From Flavobacterium tyrosinilyticum (GTDB lineage Bacteria; Bacteroidota; Bacteroidia; Flavobacteriales; Flavobacteriaceae): 64,000 nt of DNA. Positions 19,132 to 29,187 of the stretch are shown in pieces (position 1 is the first letter of the stretch; each line of letters opens with the position of its first letter). The position numbers and the translations under genes are program-made. The stretch is taken from NCBI RefSeq assembly GCF_023656565.1, contig NZ_JAMOKG010000003.1:496001-560000 (forward strand). Reading direction: 5' to 3'. The notes below the pieces were generated by a model. It was not told the DNA's origin and did not search any database. It saw nothing but the letters and a program-made list of their open reading frames with translations.

Positions 19132-21525
19132 ATGAAAGCAAAATCAATTTATCCTCTATTGTTTATTCTCTGTATTTCAGCAATAACGATAGCGCAAAAT
19201 CCGCCAGCAGATTTTAAAGGTGATATCAAACTAGATATCAGGGATTCAAAACCAGACTGGGATGCTTTTCTCTATTCTAAAGCTCCGAAAGATTCACCAA
19301 ACGTATTATTTATACTCTATGATGACACAGGTCAGGCTACGTGGTCGCCGTATGGAGGACGGGTAAATATGCCTGTCTTAGACGGGCTGGCAGCGGATGG
19401 GCTAACCTATACGCAGTGGCATACTACTTCCGTTTGCTCACCTACACGCTCAACACTTCTTACAGGGCGCAACCATCATCAGAACGGCTATGGAACAATT
19501 GCTGAATCTGCAGCAGGATATCCTGGCTACAGTGGCCATATCCCACAATCAAATGCCACGATTGCCACAATTCTTCGTGATGCTGGTTACTCCACATTCT
19601 GGATTGGCAAAAATCATAACGTACCAGTTGACGCTTTTGGAATGGGCGCTTCTAAAAAAGATTGGCCTCTGGGACAGGGATTTGATCGCTATTACGGTTT
19701 CATTGGCGGGGAAACCAACCAATGGTATCCTGCGCTGACAGAGGATAACCATGCTATTGATCAGCCTTATTTACCAGACCAAGGATATCACTTATCAAAA
19801 GATCTTGCAGATAAAGCTATCCAATACATTAGTGACTCCAAACAGGCAAGTCCAGATAAACCTTGGTATATGTGGTACTGCCCAGGAGCCAATCACGCGC
19901 CTCACCATGCCCCTAAAGAGTATATTGATAAATACAAAGGCAAATTTGATGATGGATATGAAGCCTACAGGGACTGGGTGCTTAAACGCATGATTGATAA
20001 AGGTGTCCTTCCGAAAGATACAAAACTGACTCCTGAAAACCCAATGCCCGAAGGAACTTTCGCAGAGCAGGATATGGTGCGCCCATGGAATACACTTTCA
20101 GCCGAAGAAAAAAAGTTATTCTCTCACATGGCCGAAGTATTTGCAGGATATTCTGAATATACCGATGCTCAGATTGGCCGAGTAATTAAATACTTAAAAG
20201 AATCAGGGCAATATGAAAATACTCTAATTTTATATGCTGCAGACAACGGTGCCTCCGGTGAGGGAAGTCCAAATGGATCAGTAAATGAAAATTACTTCTT
20301 TAACTCCTATCCCGATGATGTAAAAGATAATATCGCTAAAATTAATAAATTGGGAACAGTTGATTCCTATAATCATTACCCTACGGGATGGGCAATGGCT
20401 TTTTCGGCGCCTTATAAAATGTATAAACGCTATTCAGGCTACAGCGGAGGAACTTGTGACCCGCTAGTTATCTGCTGGCCTAAAGGAATTAAAGCCCGCG
20501 GAGAAATGCGCAGCCAGTATTATCACTCAACAGATATAGTACCTACGATTTTAGAGGCTTGTGGTGTCAAAATGCCTGAATATGTCAACGGAATAAAACA
20601 AACACCTTTGGCTGGAGTTTCTATGATCTCAAGTTTTAAAGATGCCAATGCCCCCACTCAAAAGAAAGTCCAGTACTATGAGATGTTAGGAACAAGAGGG
20701 ATATGGAAAGAGGGCTGGATAGCAACTGCTGTACATGGTCCACTTCCGTCTAATATAGGTAATTTCGATAAAGACAAATGGGAACTATACCACACCGATA
20801 TCGATCGGTCACAGTCAAACGATTTAGCTTCCCAATATCCTGAAAAGGTAAAAGAAATGAAAAAATTATGGATGGACGAAGCTAAAAAAAACAATGTACT
20901 GCCACTCAACGATCTTTCTATTCTTGAATTTGTGAAAATTGAATATTATGTTGCTGTTCCTCCTGACGGTAAATATACTTACTATCCCAATACCAATTCA
21001 GTTCCAGAAGCAAATGCAGCATCAACTACTGGACGTTCATTTAAAATTTTTGCAGAAGTAGATTTAAAATCAGAAGCAAAAGGAGTTATTGTATCGCAAG
21101 GATCAAGATTTGGGGGCTATTCATTATACTTAAAAGATAAAAAAATAAATTTTGAATATAATTTCCTTGGGTTAGATCCCTTGCAAAAACTAAGCTATGC
21201 GATGCCAGCTGGTAAGCATATCATTGGAGTAGAATTTGTAAAAGAAAAGATGAGTCCAAAAGCAGAATGTCTGGGAACAATGAAACTGTATATAGATTAT
21301 AAAGTCGTAGCGCAAGCGCCATTTCGTACGCAACCGCATAGATACTCATTAAATAGCGGCGAAGGACTTGCTGTCGGATATGATGTTGGTGATCCAGTAA
21401 GCAAAAACTATGGATACAAATTCCCCTTCGCGGGCGGTACAATAAAAAAAGTAACTTTTGATGTTTCTAATGACCAATATATTGATGTAGAAAAGGAATT
21501 TCAGAGAAAAATGAAAACAGAATAA
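19132..21525 (+). CDS. Secreted arylsulfatase
   Basis: 797 residues. Signal peptide ends near TIAQ at residue 22. The type I sulfatase signature CSPTR starts at Cys102, the residue converted to formylglycine, and is followed by STLLTGRNHH. Metal-ligand acids sit in LYDDTG (about 62-67) and AADNGASGEGSPNG. The length and the extra C-terminal beta-rich domain (about 610-790) resemble long AtsA-type arylsulfatases. It would release sulfate from aryl or sugar sulfates in the periplasm or outside the cell. No formylglycine-generating enzyme, SusC/D pair or glycoside hydrolase lies nearby, so the substrate cannot be guessed. It stands alone, preceded by the structured region at 18870-19065. Confidence 0.9.
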   Translation: MKAKSIYPLLFILCISAITIAQNPPADFKGDIKLDIRDSKPDWDAFLYSKAPKDSPNVLFILYDDTGQATWSPYGGRVNMPVLDGLAADGLTYTQWHTTSVCSPTRSTLLTGRNHHQNGYGTIAESAAGYPGYSGHIPQSNATIATILRDAGYSTFWIGKNHNVPVDAFGMGASKKDWPLGQGFDRYYGFIGGETNQWYPALTEDNHAIDQPYLPDQGYHLSKDLADKAIQYISDSKQASPDKPWYMWYCPGANHAPHHAPKEYIDKYKGKFDDGYEAYRDWVLKRMIDKGVLPKDTKLTPENPMPEGTFAEQDMVRPWNTLSAEEKKLFSHMAEVFAGYSEYTDAQIGRVIKYLKESGQYENTLILYAADNGASGEGSPNGSVNENYFFNSYPDDVKDNIAKINKLGTVDSYNHYPTGWAMAFSAPYKMYKRYSGYSGGTCDPLVICWPKGIKARGEMRSQYYHSTDIVPTILEACGVKMPEYVNGIKQTPLAGVSMISSFKDANAPTQKKVQYYEMLGTRGIWKEGWIATAVHGPLPSNIGNFDKDKWELYHTDIDRSQSNDLASQYPEKVKEMKKLWMDEAKKNNVLPLNDLSILEFVKIEYYVAVPPDGKYTYYPNTNSVPEANAASTTGRSFKIFAEVDLKSEAKGVIVSQGSRFGGYSLYLKDKKINFEYNFLGLDPLQKLSYAMPAGKHIIGVEFVKEKMSPKAECLGTMKLYIDYKVVAQAPFRTQPHRYSLNSGEGLAVGYDVGDPVSKNYGYKFPFAGGTIKKVTFDVSNDQYIDVEKEFQRKMKTE

Positions 21526-21582
21526 AGACTGTAAACTTTCAAAGTAAAATCTATAGAAGAGATAAAATAAAGTATTTCAAAA

Positions 21583-21614
21583 AGACCTCCAGAATCATTT
21601 GATTTTGGAGGTCT
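21583..21614 (+). terminator. Hairpin after the sulfatase gene
   Basis: A 14-base stem containing one G-U pair (21583-21596 / 21601-21614) with a 4-base loop, starting 57 bases after the stop. The U tract is weak. Nothing else is evident up to the convergent gene ending at 21915. Confidence 0.65.
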
Positions 21615-21914
21615 ATAATTTATTGTAGTTTCAAATACTATAAATAATTCTGAGCCTGCATCATTTAACGAGGATGAATCCTTTTGATTTTCCTGTACCG
21701 TTTAGAATTTAAAAAAAATGTTACTTTAATACAATCAGAATACTGCTAATTAAAGCTGTAAAAAATAATAAAATAAGTTTATTCATAAAGGATATGATAA
21801 ATTAGCGGTAACAATAACCCGTATTAAATTATTGTTTTTATAATTAGGTAGGTATTTTAAAAGAAAGTCGTTAACACTTCCCATTCAAGCTGCTGCCCAT
21901 AGTTTTTCAAATTT

Positions 21915-22778
21915 CTAATACCTTTTCCAATAAGGCTTTATTATTTTTCCGTTTTTCTGGCATAAAATCAGCAATAAGACGGTTGCAAGCGCACAGAAAA
22001 GTATTGCCTGAATTGATCCTTCTGGGCCAAATGCACCTCCAGTTATAAATTCTGGACCTTGTATCTTTGCTTCCAGTAAACTGCTTGTTTTCTCATTTCC
22101 AGATGTTACGGCTCCATAAATACCAGACTGCGTAAAATTCCAAGCAAAATGTAAAGCAATCGGCATCCATAAATTACGGCTGTAAATAAAAGCAGCACCC
22201 AGCATAAAACCCGCAGTTGTGATACATATTCCAGAAATTAATGTGCCGTGAGGATTTGCTAGGTGAAAAACGCCAAATAACACTGAAGAAATAGTAAGGG
22301 AAATGTAACTCCCTAATTTTTCTTCTACAATTCTAAATATAATACCGCGCACTAATATTTCTTCAATAATGGCAACTGTAAACATTATGGCAAAAGGAAT
22401 CAGGATAAACGATACAGGGTTGATCTTTAAAACGCTGTAATTTCCGTTAAGATACATTACTAAAATAGTAAACGACTGCAAAACAAAACCAGTCAGAACC
22501 CCAATGGTTAGATTTTTTACAAGTCCTTTTACCGCAAATTCCGTTATGCTTCTTTTATCGTATTTCTTAAAGAAAAGAGTATAGCTGCAAATGCATGCTG
22601 AAGAAACAAAAAGACCTTTTAAAAGGTTTCTGTAGTCTTTATCAAGCGATGTTAAGGATAGTAATTTTACTGCAATCTGCTGACCGATAATAACAACCGC
22701 CATGAAAGTAAGTAAAGCAAGAATAATTTTGACTACAGGAAAATTGAATATTTTTTGTTTTCTGGTAAGGGTTTCCAT
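21915..22778 (-). CDS. CPBP-family intramembrane metalloprotease
   Basis: 287 residues with about eight hydrophobic segments. The three CPBP/Abi motifs are complete: EEILVR with Glu139-Glu140 and Arg144, FGVFH with His172, and HFAWN with His210 and Asn214. Members of this family (related to the CAAX protease Rce1) cut proteins inside membranes; bacterial targets are mostly unknown. It starts 77 bases downstream of the AraC regulator on the same strand, so the regulator may control it. No bacteriocin or quorum gene is nearby to suggest a target. Confidence 0.85.
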   Translation of the reverse strand: METLTRKQKIFNFPVVKIILALLTFMAVVIIGQQIAVKLLSLTSLDKDYRNLLKGLFVSSACICSYTLFFKKYDKRSITEFAVKGLVKNLTIGVLTGFVLQSFTILVMYLNGNYSVLKINPVSFILIPFAIMFTVAIIEEILVRGIIFRIVEEKLGSYISLTISSVLFGVFHLANPHGTLISGICITTAGFMLGAAFIYSRNLWMPIALHFAWNFTQSGIYGAVTSGNEKTSSLLEAKIQGPEFITGGAFGPEGSIQAILFCALATVLLLILCQKNGKIIKPYWKRY

Positions 22779-22855
22779 TTGATTTATTTTATAATTAATG
22801 ATGAGGCAAAAGTATCCCGCATTAAAAACAAAAAATAGAATGAAATTTGCCTCTA

Positions 22856-23653
22856 TTATAATTTTTGAAATTGTTTAGGCAAAAATCCGGTTTGCGCTTT
22901 AAAAGTTCTTATAAAATGGCTTTGATCTGCAAATCCGCATTCAAACGCAATTTCGGTTAGATTAATTTCGTTGGATTGTACCAGCGATAGCGAACGATTA
23001 ATTTTAATTCGACGCATGTATTCGCCTAAAGTACAGCCAAAATATTTAGGAAAATGTTTTGAGATCGTAATTGGGTTTAATTGTAAAACTTGTGCCAGAT
23101 CCTGTAAGTTTGGGTTTTCATTCCAGCAGTCGTTCAGCAGTTCATTTAAACTTTTTACCCAAAACGGACTTTTTTCAAATCGCTCCAAATGCTCATTAGC
23201 ATTGGATAATTGGGCAAACAGCATTTTAATCGTATCACTGGAAAACGGATCAGGAGCCTGGGTTTCTTTAAAAATTTTCAGAATCAAAAATTTGGCTAAT
23301 GCACTGTTCTGAATCGATTTTTCAATCACAGCTTCATTAATCTCAAGATCTTTGAAAAGATTTTCTTCGATTTCTAAATTAATATTTTTTGAAGGAAAAA
23401 TCGTTTTTTGGTTCAAATGCAGTTCATCGCTGTGGTAAAATAACAAAGAACCAGAACCAACAGTTTCAGTAAAGTGTTTTCTTTTCTCAGTTGTTCCTCC
23501 TTTTAAGAATAGCGTTATGTGTGCATTATTATGAGAGTGCCATCCCTCATAAACTTTATTATTATACTCTGTTTCAACAACGGATATGCCTTGATTCGTA
23601 TTAAATATATTTTTAGTACTACCTAAATATTTTTCCCTATCCAGCTCAAACAT
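22856..23653 (-). CDS. AraC-family transcriptional regulator
   Basis: 265 residues. An N-terminal cupin-like half (about 1-150, with GWHSHNNAHITLFLKGG) precedes two helix-turn-helix motifs. These are LQDLAQVLQLNPITISKHFPKYFGCTLGEYMR and LTEIAFECGFADQSHFIRTFKAQTGFLPKQF, the AraC/XylS signature. A minus-strand TAnnTTTG match (23696-23689) lies 36 bases ahead of the start. It may regulate the CPBP protease downstream. The ligand is unknown. Confidence 0.85.
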   Translation of the reverse strand: MFELDREKYLGSTKNIFNTNQGISVVETEYNNKVYEGWHSHNNAHITLFLKGGTTEKRKHFTETVGSGSLLFYHSDELHLNQKTIFPSKNINLEIEENLFKDLEINEAVIEKSIQNSALAKFLILKIFKETQAPDPFSSDTIKMLFAQLSNANEHLERFEKSPFWVKSLNELLNDCWNENPNLQDLAQVLQLNPITISKHFPKYFGCTLGEYMRRIKINRSLSLVQSNEINLTEIAFECGFADQSHFIRTFKAQTGFLPKQFQKL

Positions 23654-24178
23654 ATATATTACCTGTTTTTAATAATTTATTGAACAATCAAATATACTGT
23701 AAATCTTTACAGAAATGATTGAGTAAGCTAATTTCGCGCAATATTTCTACGCAATAAAAAGATTAACCCTAACGGACTTGACACTATCAAAAAAAAAATA
23801 ACTGGCATCCTTATGTTATACTTTCTGTATATTAAAATTAAAGCAGACATTCAAAAAATGACTTTTTTTAAAGTAAGATGGTAAATGCTTTATTAAAATT
23901 CAGTTACTAAAAGGTAACTACTTTTGGTCTTTGTTTTAAGATTTTCATTTTAAAAATTGTCGAAATTATTTCTTTGATTATTAAAATAAAAAATAAGGTT
24001 TCTCTACATCATAAACCACCTTAAATACTGAAAATAAAACAATTAAACCTTAAAAGAAAGATCAATTTAATTAATACCCTTTGTTTTAAGTAGGATAAAA
24101 ATAAAAAAATAGAGTTACTAAAAAATCGGATTACAAATAGTGAATTTACTATTTAAAAATTTATGCCAAAGAATGTTA

Positions 24179-24209
24179 TTTGTATTTAGTCTAAATAATA
24201 TTAGATTTG
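24179..24209 (+). promoter_or_regulatory. Bacteroidota promoter with Fur-like palindrome in the spacer
   Basis: TTTG at 24179-24182, then a 19-base spacer, then TAGATTTG at 24202-24209: a full -33 / -7 promoter match. The 15 bases 24183-24197 (TATTTAGTCTAAATA) are a perfect 7-1-7 inverted repeat filling most of the spacer. A dimeric repressor there would block polymerase. The downstream genes are iron-uptake types, so Fur is the likely binder (inferred). The rest of the 23654-24232 gap shows nothing. Confidence 0.75.
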
Positions 24210-24232
24210 CAACCTAAATATAAATAACCGCC

Positions 24233-26680
24233 ATGAAATTAAATTTCTCATTATTATTACTGCTTGCCTTTATAAATATTGGTTTGGCACAAAATGCTAC
24301 AATTACTGGAAAAATTGTTTCCGAAAATAACGAAGCTGTCTCTTATGCTTCTATATCTATAAAAAGCCTTAAAAAAAATACTATTTCTGATGACAAGGGA
24401 AATTTTGAAATTACCAATCTTGCTTCTGGAAACTATATTGTATCTATCTCTGCAATGGGATTTATAATTGAAGAAAAAAATGTTGAACTACATGAAAATG
24501 AAAATATTGATATTTCCATTACTTTAAAAGAAAACATCAATACGTTGCAGACTGTAGAGATTACAGGACGAAAAGAAAAATCTTATCGAAATACAAAATC
24601 TTTTATTGGCGCTAAAACAGAAATCGCTTTAAAGGACTTACCTCAGGCCGTTTCTTACGCTACCAAAGAATTAATAGCAGATCAAGGCGCAATTCGTGTT
24701 GGCGAAGTGGTAAAAAATTTCAGCGGGGTAAGCCAGTTTACTTTTTACGACGATATCTCCATTCGAGGCTTTAGAATAAACGGAGGAAGCAATACGCAAT
24801 TGCTAAATGGTATGAGAACCTCTACAGGGTTTTGGAAACAGCCTCTAGCAAATTATCTGGAGCGTGTTGAAGTTTTAAAAGGACCATCATCTGCTTTGTT
24901 TGGAAATGCTTCTCCTGGAGGGGTTTTAAATCGTGTGACTAAAAAGCCATTAGATCAGGCAGCAAATAGCGTGAGTTTTTCTACCGGAAGTTTTAATACT
25001 TTAAGAGCTTTAGCTGATTTTACAGGGCCTTTAACCGAAGATAAATCGCTTTTATACCGTTTGAATTTAGGTTACGAAAATGCCAACTCATTCAGGGATT
25101 TGCAATATGACAAAAATATTGTTGTAGCTCCTTCCCTTTCTTTTCTTCCGAATGATAAAACGAGCGTAAATTTTGATTTGATCTACAGCAGTTCCAATGG
25201 AAATCTAGACCGTGGGCAGTCTACTTACGAAGACAACCTCTATTCTACAAAAACTTCAAATTCATTAAACTCAACAAATGATTATTTAAAAGAGGAAACC
25301 TATATCGTTACGACCTCTTTAAATCACAAGTTTTCAGATCGATTATCGTTTTCAGGATCTTACATCAGAACGGGCTATAATGAGGATCTCTTAGAGCACC
25401 GAGGTGCCAATAAATATGCTTCTGCTGGAGACGGATCGACAATTCCAACCGCAATTGAAATGCAGGTTTTTCAGCGTAAACGCAAACGCTACATTGATAA
25501 TCTTTCTACTTTCTTTAAATATGAGGCCAAAACAGGTGCTTTAGACCATAATTTAATTGCTGGTTTTGATTATGCTCAGGAGGAAGTTCCCGCAGGTGGA
25601 TCGCAATTAACGGCAAGCGGTTACAGAAATGCTGCCAATAATGGCTTTATCGCGACTTATAATCCTGCAAATAAAGCGAATTATTTATTGGATTCTAAAG
25701 GAAATCCAGTGCCCAACGTAGCTCATTTTGATTTGACTAATCCATTTGCATCGCAGCAATTAAAAGATATGAGCAAATATTTTTATGTAGCGCGCCAAGT
25801 TGATCCAACCTATTATTCATTGTATGGCGTTTATATTCAAGACCATATTAAATTTGGTGCTTTTCAGGCTTTAATTGGTATCCGTTATGACGAATATTCA
25901 GATAAAGTAAATTACAAAAAAGCCACAGAAACAAAAGTAAAACAGCATTCGTTTTTACCTCGCTTTGGTCTTACTTATACACTTAATCCAAACATCAACT
26001 TATACGGAACTTATGTTCAGGGTTACAATCCTCAAACGGCATCTACGCTGGCAAATCCAAATTCGGGAGGTCCATTTAATCCGTTAGAAAGCAATATGGT
26101 TGAATTTGGAGGGAAATCATCTTGGTTCAAAGAAAAACTTTTTGTGACTGTTGCGTTATTCAAAATACAGCAAAAAAACACGTTATATCCTGCTAATGAT
26201 CCGTCAAATCCCGATTTAATGAGATCGATTGGTGAAGAGGAATCTAAAGGTATCGAAATTGATTTGAATGGAAATATTACGCGCAATTGGAGTATTTCTG
26301 CCGCTTATAGTTATAATGAAGCTTTTATTACAGAAAGCCCGATTGAAGTTGAAGTTGGAAGACAAAAAGCAAATACTCCAAGGCAGCAGGGTAATATTTG
26401 GACTCGTTATAATTTTACAAATGGCGCTTTAAAAGATTTTGGAATTGCAATGGGATCTAATTTTGCGACAACACGAACCATGAGCCAGACTACTACAGAA
26501 ACTCTTCCTGGATATACCTTGTTTAATGCTGCTTTTTATTACAATATCAATAAGTTCAAAATTCAGCTGAACGCGAATAATATTCTAAACAAAACCTATT
26601 GGGTTGGAGGGTATGATTATATCCGTTTGTTCCCTGGAGCACCTTCTAACTGGCTTTTAACTCTTGGCTACTCCTTTTAA
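24233..26680 (+). CDS. TonB-dependent siderophore receptor
   Basis: 815 residues. The signal peptide ends at LAQ (about residue 20). A carboxypeptidase-regulatory-like domain (about 22-105, ATITGKIVSENNEAVSYASISI) precedes a plug domain (about 130-235, with VSQFTFYDDISIRGFRINGG and VLKGPSSALFGNASPGGVLN). The 22-strand barrel ends in aromatic GYSF. The plug pattern matches the siderophore subclass (FhuE/FpvA-like). It imports ferric siderophore using TonB energy at the outer membrane. It is probably cotranscribed with the PepSY gene 45 bases downstream and controlled by the palindrome at 24183-24197. The exact siderophore cannot be told. Confidence 0.9.
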   Translation: MKLNFSLLLLLAFINIGLAQNATITGKIVSENNEAVSYASISIKSLKKNTISDDKGNFEITNLASGNYIVSISAMGFIIEEKNVELHENENIDISITLKENINTLQTVEITGRKEKSYRNTKSFIGAKTEIALKDLPQAVSYATKELIADQGAIRVGEVVKNFSGVSQFTFYDDISIRGFRINGGSNTQLLNGMRTSTGFWKQPLANYLERVEVLKGPSSALFGNASPGGVLNRVTKKPLDQAANSVSFSTGSFNTLRALADFTGPLTEDKSLLYRLNLGYENANSFRDLQYDKNIVVAPSLSFLPNDKTSVNFDLIYSSSNGNLDRGQSTYEDNLYSTKTSNSLNSTNDYLKEETYIVTTSLNHKFSDRLSFSGSYIRTGYNEDLLEHRGANKYASAGDGSTIPTAIEMQVFQRKRKRYIDNLSTFFKYEAKTGALDHNLIAGFDYAQEEVPAGGSQLTASGYRNAANNGFIATYNPANKANYLLDSKGNPVPNVAHFDLTNPFASQQLKDMSKYFYVARQVDPTYYSLYGVYIQDHIKFGAFQALIGIRYDEYSDKVNYKKATETKVKQHSFLPRFGLTYTLNPNINLYGTYVQGYNPQTASTLANPNSGGPFNPLESNMVEFGGKSSWFKEKLFVTVALFKIQQKNTLYPANDPSNPDLMRSIGEEESKGIEIDLNGNITRNWSISAAYSYNEAFITESPIEVEVGRQKANTPRQQGNIWTRYNFTNGALKDFGIAMGSNFATTRTMSQTTTETLPGYTLFNAAFYYNINKFKIQLNANNILNKTYWVGGYDYIRLFPGAPSNWLLTLGYSF

Positions 26681-26725
26681 AAAAGCTTTAATTATATTTG
26701 AAAATATTTTTCGCAGCCTCTTTAC

Positions 26726-27832
26726 ATGAATAAAACATTTAAAAAAAATATTGGCTTTTTACATTTATGGCTCGGACTCACGTCCGGGCTTATTGTATTT
26801 ATTGTAGCCCTTACTGGAAGCATATTAGTTTTTGAAGAAGAAATTGACGCTTTTATCAATCCTGAATTTTATAAAGTTTCGACCATCGGCACAAAAAAAA
26901 TGCCTGCTGACCTTTACGTTAATTCTATTACGAAACAATATGGCATTACAGAATTAGACCGAATTCAAACGTATGAAGATCCGGCAAGAACAGTAATTAT
27001 TTCTGGAACAGATACTGATAAAAAAGATCAGATTTTCTCCGTAGATCCGTATACAGGAAAAGTATTGGCAACCATTCCTGAAAAAAGCAGGTTTTTCTCT
27101 GTAGTACTAGATCTGCATCGTCATTTGATCCTAGGAGAAGTTGGAAAATTTATTACAGGCTGCAGCTGTCTTATTTTTGTTTTTATGCTGCTTTCGGGGC
27201 TAATTTTATGGTGGCCAAAAAAAATAAAAAACTTAAAGCAGAGATTGACTGTAAAATGGAGTGCTTCTTTTAAAAGAGTTAATTGGGATTTTCATTCGAA
27301 TTTTGGTTTCTACAGCTTTCTATTTCTTCTGATCATATCCTTGACCGGATTAACCTGGTCTTTCAAATGGTTTGAAAGCGGTATCTATTTACTCGCAGAT
27401 GGAACAGCAAAAAAACCTTCGGCTAAAGTTGAAAATCCGACAAAAGTGGATCCAAAACTGGATAAAACTTTTTTCTATCAAAATATACTTTCAAAAACAG
27501 AAAACATCTATAAATACAAAGGAGATACGCAGATTAGAATTCCTTCTGATACCATAAACAGTATTATGGTTATTAAATTGAATCTTGAAAAATCTATTCC
27601 GAATATTTCAAGTATGGCTTATTTTGATAAATACACGGGTAAGCTTTTGAGAATAAAACCTTATGAATCCTTTAGCAATGGCGATAAAGTACGACGCCTA
27701 ATTTATCCAATTCACACGGGCAGCATTTACGGGTATCCAACCAAAATTCTAGCTTTTTTTGTTTGTTTATTTGCAGCAACATTACCCATTACGGGACTTC
27801 TTATTTGGTTGGGAAGAAAGAAAAAAAAGTGA
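26726..27832 (+). CDS. PepSY-domain inner-membrane protein, iron-uptake partner
   Basis: 368 residues. Transmembrane segments lie at about 13-35 (LWLGLTSGLIVFIVALTGSI), 140-165, 195-218 and 343-362. Two PepSY-type periplasmic loops lie between them. The LHLWLGL start and the HRHLILGE segment are typical of PepSY_TM proteins, often called iron-regulated membrane proteins or siderophore reductases. Family members next to siderophore receptors are thought to help release iron by reduction; this is inferred here from the neighbour. It ends in a Lys-rich tail. Confidence 0.85.
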   Translation: MNKTFKKNIGFLHLWLGLTSGLIVFIVALTGSILVFEEEIDAFINPEFYKVSTIGTKKMPADLYVNSITKQYGITELDRIQTYEDPARTVIISGTDTDKKDQIFSVDPYTGKVLATIPEKSRFFSVVLDLHRHLILGEVGKFITGCSCLIFVFMLLSGLILWWPKKIKNLKQRLTVKWSASFKRVNWDFHSNFGFYSFLFLLIISLTGLTWSFKWFESGIYLLADGTAKKPSAKVENPTKVDPKLDKTFFYQNILSKTENIYKYKGDTQIRIPSDTINSIMVIKLNLEKSIPNISSMAYFDKYTGKLLRIKPYESFSNGDKVRRLIYPIHTGSIYGYPTKILAFFVCLFAATLPITGLLIWLGRKKKK

Positions 27833-27836
27833 TGTT

Positions 27837-27922
27837 CTGGGTATTATTTTTAAACACATAGAAACATAGAATTGAGATGCTTAAAAAAGGCGTTTCACTT
27901 ATTTAAAACAAACATAGTTAGC
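27837..27922 (+). repeat. Partial copy of the MITE-like repeat
   Basis: The 17-mer AAACACATAGAAACATA (27852-27868), AAGGCGTTTCACTT (27887-27900) and CATAGTT (27913-27919) occur in the same order and near the same spacing as in the 33189-33375 element. The right half with the inverted arm is missing. It lies between two convergent genes. Confidence 0.7.
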
Positions 27923-27966
27923 AATTTACAAATCTCTAAGTAAAACAAAAAAGTGGATTTGGAGAT

Positions 27967-28989
27967 TTACTTTTTTTGAAAATAGAGATAATTTGTCGTT
28001 GTACCTGTATCTCGCAATCGTATCTGAGAATTATTAAATTCAAACAGCTTCCAGTTGAAATTTAATTTAGAAAGCACTCCCGTATTAAAAATTACTTTAA
28101 CTTCTGTTACTCCGCTTTGAACAGAACTTTCCCACTGTCCCGTTTCTGAAACTCCACTTTTGGTGGCAACTACAGATTGATCGGTTTTAAATACAAATGT
28201 GTAGTCGCTGTAATTTGAAGTTTTTACTGTACCATCGTAAAAATAAGGTATTTCCCAAGAACCTTTTGTAATGGTTGCAGCAAAATCTAGTGTCACAAGG
28301 TTATTGTCTGGGCAATAATCTATGGCATATTTTATAGCGTTTTCGAAATCCTGATTATTTGAAATCGTTTTTGTCTGATTATTGTAATCCGCAATTGTGA
28401 TAGGATATTTTAGAGAAATGTACTGGCTTTCATTTAAATTTTTAATGAAATTAAAAAAGGCCTGATCACTTACTATTAATTGAGAACTCGCTGCTTGATT
28501 GAGGCTGTTATAGCTATTGATTGTTATGGGATAATTGATATTCAGACCGTTGATTTTGGATAAAAGATCTGGATAGAGATTCCAGTAATCGATTAAAGAA
28601 TCAAAATCTGCCTGATTTGGAATCAGTTTTTCGATGTAATTATAATAAACCATCGTTACAGGAAAATCTATTTTTACAATATCATCATCATAATTGCTTG
28701 CGTTGATATTATCCAAAACTTTTTGATAATCGGCAGTTGCGTTTACTGCAATCTGCTCATTATTTACCGTAACGGTATAAGGGAGCTTTATAGTACAATA
28801 ACTAGATCCGTCAATCATATTATCCTGTACAGTTCTAACCATAGCAACCCTTTGCAAATAAGTTGTAAGCGGAGAAACAGTAGTAATGGTTCCCTGCGAA
28901 TTATTGTTTTGCTCGTCTACTTCACTTTGACAGGAAAACAGTAACAATAGGAAAACTGCAAGTGATAAATATTTTTTCAAAAGGAACAT
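27967..28989 (-). CDS. Putative lipoprotein of unknown function
   Basis: 340 residues with a lipobox (LLLLFSCQSE, Cys at residue 20). The mature part carries four related segments built around YPITI / LPYTVTV and a repeated F-x-x-x-I-x-Y pattern (about 60-245). The C-terminal 90 residues look like a beta-sheet domain (GSWEIPYFYDGTVKTSNYSDYTFVFK). Such tandem-repeat lipoproteins are common in Flavobacteriaceae without assigned function. A minus-strand TAnnTTTG match at 29010-29003 is the likely promoter. Probably surface or periplasmic facing. Confidence 0.65.
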   Translation of the reverse strand: MFLLKKYLSLAVFLLLLFSCQSEVDEQNNNSQGTITTVSPLTTYLQRVAMVRTVQDNMIDGSSYCTIKLPYTVTVNNEQIAVNATADYQKVLDNINASNYDDDIVKIDFPVTMVYYNYIEKLIPNQADFDSLIDYWNLYPDLLSKINGLNINYPITINSYNSLNQAASSQLIVSDQAFFNFIKNLNESQYISLKYPITIADYNNQTKTISNNQDFENAIKYAIDYCPDNNLVTLDFAATITKGSWEIPYFYDGTVKTSNYSDYTFVFKTDQSVVATKSGVSETGQWESSVQSGVTEVKVIFNTGVLSKLNFNWKLFEFNNSQIRLRDTGTTTNYLYFQKK

Positions 28990-29130
28990 ATTTATGTTTT
29001 TACAAAGGTAATAAATTTTAAAAGAAACTGTTTTTTAATAACCTAACAGCAAGGCTTGATAATTTTCATCTATACTAAATTATCAAAAACCAATAGCATT
29101 TTATTCTTCTATAAAACAATCATCTCTACT

Positions 29131-29142
29131 TTTACCCTACTT
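29131..29142 (-). promoter_or_regulatory. 12-base motif before the sigma-factor gene
   Basis: AAGTAGGGTAAA on the minus strand, 46 bases ahead of the start at 29188. The same 12-mer recurs on the plus strand at 29705-29716, just after the sigma gene, so the pair brackets it. A role in autoregulation is only a guess. Confidence 0.35.
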
Positions 29143-29187
29143 AAATTAAAAACAAATACTTTTACGCTGAAAAAATTGAAACTCTAA

